From: Siphonodentalium dalli
Lineage: Eukaryota > Mollusca > Scaphopoda > Gadilida > Siphonodentaliidae
DNA: 64,000 nt
Direction of reading: 5' to 3'
Assembly: GCA_032622095.1 (NCBI GenBank)
Contig: CP136066.1
Span: 49,634,911-49,698,910, forward strand
The notes under the pieces were generated by a model, which was not told the DNA's origin, searched no databases, and saw nothing but the letters and a program-made list of their open reading frames with translations. Made by a program: the position numbers and the translations under genes. Within the stretch, counting starts at the first letter, position 1; every line of letters begins with the position of its first letter. This document shows, in pieces, positions 1 to 9,740 of this stretch.

Positions 1-1187
1 AACTTGATATGTCCATCACAGGAAACATAATTCATACCGTAGATGAAAAGTTGGAAACTGTTCAAACATATCCTCTCACTACACCCAGTCACTCTGCAGT
101 ATGTTGTCTCTGCAGTGTGCCGAGAGCGAATGGGAGATATTCTTTTTTTTCTTCACTGACCAAGGTTATGGACTCACAGTGATTGAGTCGGTGATATGAG
201 TAAATGAGTAAATCAGTGAGTCAGCTTTTAAATGTCCATTTTCTTATTTCCTTGACCTGACATGCAGTGACAGCTGTTAAATTTGGTGAAGTAGAAGGCA
301 CAATTTGCCACTTGCAACACCAACCAGTCAAGGTGAAAAAAGACTTTTAACAGAATAAATCAAATCACCGTGAGTGGGGACCACCGACCAGTGACCAGTG
401 ACCTTCATTTTCATGTTTTCAGTCAGATTCATTTTCATATTTTTCACTCACAGACTCAGCATTAATCAGTTTCTTTTCCGACTGACTGAGTTTCATTTTC
501 ACTGTTCAACGTCAGTAGTCTGGAGTGGAGGCTTCACACACAATGTATGCCCAATCGAGTGGCTTATACCCATAAAATTCAGTACGAGAACCACAACTGA
601 AGTTCGAATGGCAAGCGCCAATAACTAACTCCACTGGTCTGGTCGACGCCATTTTATGACGAAAATTACGTCATCATTTGCAACGTTGACCTAACTGAAA
701 CGGTACGGAATCTGACGAGGTTTGCCGAATGCTATGTATCTAGGTCAAATAAATCCACATTAATCATTTAATTTTGAATAAGGTTGATTTTGTTTTTCAA
801 ATTTAATAGTGTTGTTGTGGGGAGGCTGATCGAAGAAGAAAAATAAATTAGTTTTGTTAATTAATTTTGTCAATTCATTTTACAGGCTGGTTCGAGGTTA
901 TTCTTCAATGGCGGCCGCCACTGGGGCCCATAGGTCCGAATCGCCCGGATGTAAAAACATTTTTTTCAGGTTGATGGAGTATAGAAATTAGTGACGTCAC
1001 AACTATACTTGCGTCGCTTACGAACAGTAAAACAACCTCTGGGTTGTGATAAATGTTGCTGACATGAAATGTGGGGACATATCTGTGTTACCTGGTTTTT
1101 GAACTGAACATAGTGAACACAATAAAAAACATATTGGGATATAATTATGAGTCATGTAGCTGATATGTTAGGCTTCAGATCACCGGG
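1..1187. other. No supported gene; AT-rich intergenic sequence
   Basis: Only short open frames without splice context or recognisable motifs occur here. Loosely repeated TGAGT/CAGTGACC words around 180-480 look like low-complexity drift. I see no RNA gene or mobile-element end. Confidence 0.5.
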
Positions 1188-1830
1188 GTGCAGGACGTTT
1201 CGGCACCTGGACATTTCGGCACCTGGTTTTCAGGACGTTTCGGCACCTGGATTTCGGCACTTGGTTGTTTCGGCCCAGGTGCTTGGACGTTTCAGCACTT
1301 CACCGAAGACGTTTCGGCACTTGTGTCTTATTCTTTTCTTTTCATATATAATATTGTCTTTGATGTTGTGTTTATATTCGCCGTTTGTTATGATTCGGTA
1401 GTACATACTAAAACGTGTTTACAAAGACCAGGAAATGCAACATTGAATGCAGCAGATGTGCGCCGTTTGTTGTATTATTACAAACAATGGTGATTCCCGT
1501 TTGATGTGGTTCCCGACCAAAGAACAAATCCGTCCTGCAACAGTTGTCCAGAACGGCAACACATTCAAACCTGTTAAAAAAGACGACATCTGCCATACAT
1601 GTCCGGGCACCTTCATATCCGCCCAGATCCAGACTGAAGCACGGCGACTAGATGACCCTGTTACCATGTTACATGTTTTATCACATTTTATTGAAATAAA
1701 AAATAAAAAATTTAGTCTTCACTCATAATTTCGTTGATCCGAAAATTAGCAGGTGCCGAAACGTCCAGGTGCCGAACGGCAACCCCAGGTGCCGAAACGT
1801 CCAGGTGCCGAAACGTCCAGCATTTCGACC
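1188..1830. mobile_element. Short element with iterated inverted ends (GGACGTTTCGGCACCT)
   Basis: The left end (about 1191-1325) carries several direct copies of GGACGTTTCGGCACCT with variable spacers. The right end (about 1749-1826) carries three to four copies of the reverse complement, AGGTGCCGAAACGTCC. The two arrays face each other across about 420 bp of AT-rich DNA. Short open frames in the middle (for example 1447-1728 on +) have no domain I recognise. A non-autonomous DNA element whose terminal repeats are themselves small tandem arrays is the simplest reading. I see no clear target-site duplication. Confidence 0.6.
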
Positions 1831-2129
1831 GAAAGCCATCGTCAGCTGCCTTAGATACGCCGATCACCATAAATCATGGCAAATGTTGCAAATTGTTTTC
1901 GAAGGTACCAAGGATGAAATTGTTAATAATTAATTCAACTTCAAATTTTTATTTGCATTAAAGCTGTTTCTAGCAGGCACCGGAGGAACAACAGCTCCAT
2001 AGCACACACTGTCTTACCAAAACTGTGTTTGCTATTTGTATGTACAAGTTCACCAACTTATTGATAAATATATGTTGATACAGTCTTATGCGAGCATTGG
2101 TGCCAAAAGATGTTTGAATTCTTTGGAAT

Positions 2130-2540
2130 ATTTCATTTTCACTTCTGGTCACACTAGCAGAGCGGAAGGCGCCGACTTTGTGTTAGAAGAAAAAACTAAA
2201 CAAAAGAAAAGCTTGGCTGCCACCAGGTGTCCCGACAAAGGAAACTTGGATGGAGGTTTGTCGTGGCGTGGATGACCTGGATGAGGTACGTTATATATTA
2301 AACCAATTAGTCTGTGTGCAAGGATATTATTATTTCCCTCTCGTATTTCCACTTCATCTGCGACGACCTATTGCTGCTATGTTGCTGCCACCATCTCGTA
2401 CTGCGACGCAACCACCTCGTCCTGCCGCGTCATCGTCTCGCGGTGCTGCTACTTTCTCTTCTAATGTAGTTTCTCCTGTTTCGCATTTTGTACGGCCTCT
2501 ATGGATTTCCGATCTCTTCGAAATTAAAGAACATAATAAC
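2130..2540. other. GC-richer island with a possible exon, unrecognised
   Basis: CpG content rises visibly here. An ATG at 2250 opens a short frame that reaches a donor-like site, GGATGAG followed by GTACGT, at 2285/2286. The same frame stays open to 2591 without splicing, and the minus strand is also open (2354-2542), so the coding strand is not decided. It could be a first exon or promoter-proximal CpG island of an unseen gene, or simply non-coding. Confidence 0.25.
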
Positions 2541-3060
2541 ACACTTTATCATATGACTCAATCATTATTTACGTTGGAAAGTATGTCATAAATCAATTTC
2601 ATATGAACTACTAGTTCATATCACCTTCCGATAATTTGATTGGTTTGTTGACAAAAAGTGTGTTTTGATTGACTGAATGGCAGCCGGGCCGAGCCGTATC
2701 TCGAACTAAATGCAGGTCAAATTCGTGCGCGTCAATCAACGCGATGCCGAAATTCGCGCAATTATAATCTTGAAATATATAGTTTTGGACATTGTTATAC
2801 GATAAATAGAATATGTAATTCGTATTTATCTAATAAACATACGATATGATGTCACAAACTGAGAACAGAATAGCGCACTATATGTTCGCGTGCATATTAT
2901 TTCTGCTAGTTCACCAGGTGTAATTGGGCTTCCGGTGCAATGAAGTGACGTCACATTAACCTTTTGCTGCCGATGTCATATAGCTATTTAGTTATTTGTG
3001 TGCGTTTTGGACATCATAATCAATTTATATGTGTCATATGATAAATAGAATATGTAATTC
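2541..3060. other. AT-rich spacer with a 23-bp direct repeat
   Basis: The word GATAAATAGAATATGTAATT occurs at about 2801 and again at about 3040, directly before the hairpin at 3061. Nothing else is supported. Confidence 0.4.
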
Positions 3061-3180
3061 GTGCTTCTCTCATATGATATTTATGAAACTCGTCACGAAT
3101 TTTCAGTTTTCTCTCGCAGGAGGCTCGAGAAAACTGAAAATTCTTAGACTCGTTTCATAAATATCATATGAGAGAAACAC
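3061..3180. repeat. Long hairpin, arms of about 56 bp with an 8-nt loop
   Basis: Positions 3061-3116 are nearly the reverse complement of 3125-3180, with a few mismatches and a short indel. The tip reads TTTTCTCTCG/CGAGAAAA. The arms include CATATGATATTTATGAAAC. The structure is either a very short foldback element or a snap-back duplication. I see no open frame in it. Confidence 0.85.
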
Positions 3181-3599
3181 TCATTTCATATCCTCTATTT
3201 ATTGTAATGGTGTAACATTCTAGTGATAATCCATTATTGTGTGGCCATTCGGGAAGCCATTTTCCAGTAAATTTGATGCAGGCAGTTAATAGTTATATAT
3301 TTTTGAGCTCCCAACTTATTGTTAAGTATATGAAATGAGCATATGGCTACATTAGATGCAATTCGACAACAATAGTTAGGGATTTATATACATCACCAAA
3401 TGAAAAATTAAACAAAATTATTAAATGACTTACATATATGCACTAGCATTCTGGAATTGTTTATTTATTATGAAGTAACATTTCCTAATAATATTTTAAG
3501 TAATATAGTGCAAATGACACTATAGCCCAGACTATTTTTGATCGAAAACCTTTTGAACAATATTTTCTCTTCTAATATATTTTGTACGTTATATTCTCG
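3181..3599. other. AT-rich spacer, nothing supported
   Basis: No open frame, repeat structure or RNA motif that I can support. It may hold the promoter and 5' UTR of the candidate gene that starts at 3600. Confidence 0.4.
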
Positions 3600-4566
3600 A
3601 TGGCTAAAGTCATGTTGTATTTACCTATGAAATTGGTACAGGAAGTCGATTTCTACAGTGATCTCGCTTATAGCCATATACGCCTGGATAATGCTGATGG
3701 CAGCGTGAATAGATACCATCTTAAAGACCTATTATCAAACCAATATGTACAGGTATATATAATTGGAATGGACAATTTCATTGCGGTGTGACAGTTATAT
3801 CTACTTAAATGTTTCTCAAAAGACATTCACGACAATAAATAAATAAATAAATATCGAAAGTACTCACTTGGACTCCGTGCTGCCTACCTAACTCCGACCT
3901 AGCCCAGAAATACCCCGCCTAACTTGGTGTCTTCATCTCGAGATAGGTTTCTATTCCCGTCTGTATACACATTGAGCTGAAAAACACATTCGACATTCAT
4001 ATACATGAATTTTTGATATTCCAATATTCCACTGAGCAGGTAAGACAAAACATCCCAAATGCAGGCAAAGGATGTGACGGACAAGGCAGAACGTTGAGGA
4101 AAACATATCTTCACAAAGAAATATTGCACTGGCGACAGATCCTGAGCAGTGAACGTTGTGTCACAGATTCACAGGTTTGTGGTTACAATTTAACATCACT
4201 TAACATGCTTTTATGTCAAACTAAGATAGTTCCCACAATCTGAAAATAATTTAAACATGGTCTTGACTCGAACAAACTGCAAATTATCGGATGACCATTT
4301 TTGGAACCCATCTTTGTAAAAATCATATGGCAGTTATTTGTTGATTTATGTGATTATATCATATTTCTCTATGTATCTCCCTATTATCATTTTATATCCA
4401 CCATTTGTTCTCCATGTCCATATATTCTTTATCATTGTCCCTTGTTTATTACTTGTAGATAATACGACCAGTTCATGCCATTGGGGTGACGACATTTGTC
4501 CTAGACGGAGACGTTTCGATCCTTCAGGGATCATGCGTGGAAATCAGAAGTGTTTTCATCAAACAG
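3600..4566 (+). CDS. Candidate three-exon gene fragment, unknown product
   Basis: Three consecutive open blocks have consistent splice sites and all fit phase 0: 3600-3752 (51 codons, starting MAKVMLYLPMKL, donor CAG/GTATAT), 4040-4174 (45 codons, acceptor CTGAGCAG, ending CVTDSQ, donor CAG/GTTTGT) and 4459-4566 (36 codons, acceptor CTTGTAG, starting IIRPVHAIGVTT, donor CAG/GTACGC). The chain stays open over 132 codons, with no signal peptide or membrane segment and no domain I recognise. The last donor implies further exons; a possible 45-nt phase-0 block follows near 4858. The ATG at 3600 was chosen because no acceptor-like AG precedes it and the upstream frame closes. The middle donor is weak. 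It could be a real lineage-specific gene, or chance alignment of AG and GT sites in AT-rich DNA. Confidence 0.38.
3834..3852. repeat. AAAT microsatellite
   Basis: Four to five AAAT units lie in the first intron of the candidate gene at 3600-4566. Confidence 0.8.
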
Positions 4567-5045
4567 GTACGCGACAAGTCTGATTTTAGAGGCGCCACAA
4601 TAAAAAAAGACATTCGTGACAGATGAAGACAAGGGCGAGGGATAAAAGTGTGCAGACCAAAACAAAAGCAAAAGTTAACTGCACGAAAAAATTGGACATG
4701 TTGAATTAAAGTGGCGCCAACTAAACTAGCTAAACCAGCTAAACGCGCCAAGAAGGAAGTTCTAATAAAATTGCTGATCGAGATAGAAGATTCAGTTGAT
4801 TAACCGAGGCGACGTTTTGCTGCTGATCGTGACGCAAGTAACATTGATAAGTTTCAGTTTCATCTACTTTGTCAAGAACACCTGCATGGCTCGTTTGTTG
4901 TGGTATATGTAGTCATACCTACATTTCTATGGTTAAATGCATGGTATGTAATTTCGTATTTCATGATTACATGGTATGGTAGCTTATCTTATATTAAATG
5001 TCGGTAGTTGGTATGAAAACGTTTTAAAAAAGAGTTTGTATGAGC
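4567..5045. other. Spacer between two convergent gene candidates
   Basis: This lies between the + strand candidate ending at 4566 and the minus-strand candidate ending at 5046. No confident exon is seen, although the + strand gene may continue here. Confidence 0.35.
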
Positions 5046-5695
5046 TTACTGATGCGTTGCGCCCGCCTCGAACTGTGAAGACTCTATTTTCTGGGGACCA
5101 CAAGCCTGTGATTTTGCAATGGGTTCCCGTACCTTGACATTATTCCCTGGGTTCGTCTTCCTGATCTTTATATTACTGTCATAAAGCTGCACATCATCAT
5201 AGTTTCGCTTAAACTGAAAGATAAAACACAATGTTTATTTATAATCTAGAAGTTATTATTTAATGAGAATATTCTTTATTGTTTGAGGGAGCGACATTTG
5301 ATTACTCGCGATAAATATTATACTTTCATCTTTTCTCAGATATAATCCGGAATGGAGGTAATGACGCTGAAAATGTAATACCTGCAAGCAATGCCAACAC
5401 TGAGGTATAACTCGGATCGTTTGAGAAATATTGTTCATTGGATTTTTTGGTCAGTATATGTATATATCCGCTTATTGTAGAACGAACATTGGGTTATCAA
5501 CACGAACATATACTATAATCAGCTAATAATATACATGTAGTATATATATATAATCTACACAATTACTTTGGGCATCAATTTTGAAGTGAAAAACGTCAAG
5601 TTTAATACAAAAATATAATACAATGTTTAAAATTAACATACCATTGTCATAATCAGTTCGATTAACTTGGCGTCGATATCTTCGACTGTCGTCAT
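5046..5695 (-). CDS. Candidate two-exon small gene, 73 aa, unknown product
   Basis: On the minus strand an ATG at 5695 with adenine at -3 opens 18 codons (MTTVEDIDAKLIELIMTM) to 5642 and meets a GTATGT donor. After a 428-bp AT-rich intron, a good acceptor (TTATCTTTCAG) begins a phase-0 exon at 5213. It starts FKRNYDDVQLYDSNIKI and stops with TAA at 5046, 73 residues in all. The joined product is hydrophilic, has no signal peptide and resembles no family I know. The final codons overlap a donor-like CA/GTAAGC and an internal AAG/GTACGG, so more exons towards lower coordinates are possible. Its end faces the + strand candidate at 3600-4566. The splice fit is better than chance would usually give, but the short length leaves doubt. 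Confidence 0.4.
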
Positions 5696-5979
5696 CTTTC
5701 TATTGAGGTTTGCGAGTGCGAGAGTAGCCTGCTTGCTAGAGTTTCTTTAATTTCTCTTAGAATTCTGACCCGCTGTTAGTTGAGGTTCGTGGGACCAATA
5801 CTGGGGAGAAAAGCTTAGTTGAGATAGAACGAGTCGATGTACATGCGGTTAAACTATATTCTTAAACATGTAATAAAACCGGTCTTCCGTATGTGCGGCC
5901 TGCACAGGGCGTTCAATGTAACATAATGCACATGTACATACAATGATTCACCGCCATCTTGACCGCCAGATTGGATGTT
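5696..5979. other. Presumed 5' flank of the minus-strand candidate gene
   Basis: This short spacer upstream of the ATG at 5695 would hold its promoter and 5' UTR. No TATA box or other promoter element is clear. Confidence 0.3.
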
Positions 5980-6355
5980 GAACCCAGCAAGGGTATGCGC
6001 TCAGTTTACTATCTGAAATCATGAATGTCTGCAAGAAAATAAATAAAACATTTTTCATGGCATATTTTAGTTTTTGGAAGCTATTTGCAGAACTATTGCT
6101 TGTCGTGTAAAGCACCAAAAACAACAAAACATCATAAATATTATTCAACCACGTTTGCAAAAATCTGACAGAAATAAACAGTCAATACTGATTCATCTTT
6201 TCAAACACGATGTTGTTTTATGGTAACTTTTCCTCAGCAGAAATAGTTCTGCAATTGGCCACTGAGAAATTAAAATACGCAATGAAAAATGTTTTAATTA
6301 TTTTCTCGCATACACTCATGGTTTCATAGAGTACACTGAGCGCATACGCTGGTTG
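5980..6355. mobile_element. Foldback element, arms of about 120 bp
   Basis: The left arm (5980-6105) and right arm (6233-6355) are diverged inverted copies. The ends read AACCCAGCAAGGGTATGCGC and GCGCATACGCTGGTT. A related single arm recurs at 19776-19995, including the shared ATTATTCAACCACGTTTGC block found in this loop (about 6135-6155). No coding capacity. It fits a non-autonomous inverted-repeat element. Confidence 0.75.
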
Positions 6356-6619
6356 TCTCATGCCCCGACAATTTACAAGTATACAAAACGCGACTATTGA
6401 TATCCTAGACGACATACTAAATTTGAAAAACGTAAATTTATTACGTAGACATTGCTCGTTTATACGATTGATTAACTTTAAGTTGGATGACAGCGATTAA
6501 TCCGTTGTTTTTGTTGTTGTTGTTTTAGTCGCTACTATTGTAATTTTTTGTTGTTTTGAACAACAACTGTGAAGTCGGCACGTGGTGATCATATTATGAA
6601 TATTATGATCATTTTGACT
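6356..6619. other. Spacer, nothing supported
   Basis: AT-rich DNA with a GTT-rich stretch at about 6505-6530. No gene or element end is seen. Confidence 0.35.
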
Positions 6620-6775
6620 ATATATGATAACAATGACGACGATCGACGTCGACGCTATGATGAAGTTGATCTCGACGACAATGATTACATGTGGTGATGA
6701 TGATAATGACGACCATTATTTTGAGGATGAAACTGGTGATGATGACAGTGATGATGATAATGTTGATTATGACAC
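6620..6775. repeat. Imperfect GAT/GAC trinucleotide repeat
   Basis: Degenerate GATGAC and GATGAT units run through this block. The frame on + is open and would encode an Asp-rich run, but it has no splice or start context, so I read it as simple-sequence DNA rather than a gene. Confidence 0.75.
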
Positions 6776-6869
6776 CCGAGAGGTCGCTGTATATTTTGTA
6801 CATTCAAAATTTCTTCGTTATATCTATCTTTTGTATATAATGTCGTTTTTTCATGTCAAAATTTGATTA

Positions 6870-7977
6870 GAGAATAAAGCATATATGTAGGCTTGGTGTG
6901 ATTATTATAGCGCTATGTTCGCAGCTCCCTTATTGTTGGACGAGTGCCATTATACCAATGTAAGCAAGAATCGAATCGGTCCTCACCAAGCCCTTTAGAT
7001 AGACATATTGCTTTCCCTATAACTTCAACAGAAATAATGTCGTTATATAAATACCTTAATTTAACCAAGGCAGCGGGGTGCCGGTTTGCTGAACGGTAAT
7101 TTAAGCGTACTATACAATTTATTTGGCTGTTTCCATCCCAGGTTAAGTAGTCCTGGTAATTTGTATATTGCTGGTGGGTCGTGTTGAATTGCCATGGTAC
7201 AAGTTGGGAACACAGAATGTTAATTAAAGTGCATTGTGATTGTTTTTAATTGTTATTTTGTGGCATTTGGCTAATCCGAGTGATTTGAGAAAAAACAAGT
7301 ATGAAACATTCATTAACATATATAGTTTAAAACATTGCAATCACGGATGCTCATGTGTTTGCAAAAGCGACAGGAATAGCCACATTGATTATGGCCAATT
7401 TGTAATGACCCCAAAAGTGACATTACTATAAAATCTTACAATATCTATGTTTTTGAATGTTTTATAAACATAATGACTTTCCCCCCATTAATGCGTTCAG
7501 ATTAGTCACAGCTCGTGATCATGGAAACAATAAAGTACTAAAGAGCATCAATTGCTCAACCAGCATCGTAACAATTTAGCAGGACTCACCAGGATACCAG
7601 CAAATTAGCCGGATCACTTCACCAGGGGTGTATATTCCTCTTTCCGGGTTGGTCATTATTTATCCGGTCGTTATCTAGATAATGCCCATTAATTACCACC
7701 TCAATGAAATAACTCTTGGGCGTCATCGGTGAACGACAATCGTCGATAAAATACACAAGCGACAACAAAAGAGAGACGCGCGAATGGGCTTTAGTGTAGT
7801 ATACCATACATTGGTTATAAAGGATAATTATTGTCATTCAAAATGATAGTTTGAAATACAGATTTTTTTGAAAATTCACCGAATTATAGTATACTAATGG
7901 AGATTATCGGGAACAATTTCACATAATGATACTGCGCGTCCATCAATTGGAAAACTGTCGATTGTTCCTCTTATAAT
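6870..7977. other. Intergenic; contains a dispersed repeat fragment near 7800-7890
   Basis: The block around 7795-7890 (ATACATTGGTTATAAAGGATAATTATTG...) matches a diverged copy at 20618-20700. Otherwise no gene, RNA or mobile-element end is supported. Confidence 0.45.
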
Positions 7978-8700
7978 TGTAGTTTGTATGTTAACAACAG
8001 TACGGGTTATTGATCGGACTCTAACTCCAATTTTAAAACCGACATTCTAGAAACGTACAATATGGCCAGATATTGCGCCCTACGTGCAAGTGCAGAGATA
8101 GTAATATATCACAATGAGCACGACCATCACTATTAAGAAGTATCCATTTAACCCAAATACCCAGATGGTAAAACCACCTGGATGTTGTTTTGTCGGTGGC
8201 TAAATTAATGGCGATTTTATCAGATGAGCCAAATTTCATGTATATACAAGTTTATATACTATATAAGATAATTTACGTGTGTGTATCATGTTACATGTGA
8301 TGCTATGGTAATGGCATAGATTATGGCACATCCCTAGAATAATCAACTGGACTACAGGAATTTACATAGGCGTCGCATAAAGAATGATTGAGTGCGTATT
8401 TTTGGTAAACCATTGTCTTTCGGAGTATGTATGCCTTTCATAGCTCATCGCGTAATGTTCTGTATGTGCTCAATGAAAACTTTAGTCATTTCAGAATAAC
8501 ACCAGTAAATTTAACTTGTAGTGAAAAATAATGTGGCGATAACAAGAGACAATATATACATTAGTCTCGGCGATAAGTGCATTTCGCAAAAGTGTAAACA
8601 CAATTAGACTCGTTATATTATGGGACAGCCTACAGATAAGTATGGAGAACATCTGCTATAAACTGCTTTATACCACGACCACGTATTCTATTATAGTACT
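7978..8700 (+). repeat. Dispersed repeat copy lacking the TTAA MITE (empty-site homologue)
   Basis: Aligned by eye, this block parallels 48508-49690. Both share GTATGTTAACAACAGTAC near the start, CTCATCGCGTAAT in the middle and AAGTATGGAGAA near the end. The 48.5-kb copy is about 400 bp longer because a TTAA-flanked MITE sits in it. Here the corresponding spot (near 8132-8137) reads CACTATTAAGAAG with a single TTAA. No coding frame. Confidence 0.75.
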
Positions 8701-8989
8701 GACGGTCAATGTTAATCGCCACTATGGGTATAAACGTTTCCCATGCGTTTTGAACGGGAAAGTGATATATCAACAGTAGGGACTACAATGCCTCGTTACA
8801 GTAACACCGGTATGAATCATTCCGTGGAAAAATATAGATCCCAGCTGGCACGCTATAAACAAAATGTTACTCATACTTTCATAAATATGTGATATTATGT
8901 GACATCTGAGATACTATGTGACCAAAACAATTTCAATAGCTTTTTATACACTTTCACAATTTAGTGTGGTCGTGGGAGAGTTGAACCCG
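8701..8989. other. Spacer, nothing supported
   Basis: AT-rich sequence without an open frame or repeat that I could match elsewhere in the window. Confidence 0.35.
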
Positions 8990-9650
8990 GAATAAATTGG
9001 ATACAAGCTGATTTTGGTGTCATTCGACGCGGAAAAACACCAGGAACAACATATCCAAAATCAGCTCACGGGAAAATTCAGGATCCAAGATGGCGTCCAA
9101 TATGGCCGATCCAATAAGTAAATTCCCCATCAGTGCCCAATAACGATTGAAACCTCGGTAAATATGGAACATTTCGCACCAAAACATATTCCACATTGAA
9201 AATAACACACGTCAGAACACACATACTGCTAAGCTCGTTGTCTCTGGGGGCAGATGGCTAGCAATATGGCCGCTGAATTCGGGGAAATTATAATTTTCAA
9301 GTGTATACAAATATTCTTCTATTAAAAATGTATATTATTAGGATATCTTACATTTCAATACAAGTAGTTTTGGTACTATTTGACGCAGAAAGAACCGAGA
9401 CCAACATATCCAAAATTCACAAAAATAGCACAAGCAGTCACGGCGTCCAAGATGGCGGTCAAATGGTGATATTTCGAGTCAGTGCCAATTAGCACGCGAA
9501 CTCCGGGTTATATGGAAACTATTCAACCAAAACGGAAGCTACATTGACTTAGTCATGGGACAGACGATACATAAATACAATGTGGTTACCGAGGGTGAGG
9601 ATGGATGCCAATATGGCCGCCGAATTTCGGAAATGTTAAAGTTTCAAGCT
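8990..9650 (+). repeat. Two tandem units (about 345 bp) of a dispersed repeat
   Basis: The units begin near 9010 and 9355. Each contains a TTTGGTnnnATTnGACGC motif, CAACATATCCAAAAT, a CCAAGATGGCG block and an AATATGGCCGC block before CAAG. A third, inverted copy lies at 17960-18430. No coding frame. Confidence 0.7.
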
Positions 9651-9740
9651 TACGCCTTTCTTAGACAATATTCTCCAATAAACAAAGGAAAACATGTCCA
9701 TTAGCCACACGTATTCTCTAAACAACTGGAAGAACATACA

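Noticed and set aside
1409-1728. Possible FLYWCH-type zinc finger remnant in the centre of the iterated-end element
   Set aside because: Only a vague resemblance (RPGNATLN) with a frame change; the required Cys/His pattern is not visible.
6624-6866. Asp-rich + strand open frame
   Set aside because: Simple GAT/GAC repeat without start, splice or domain context.
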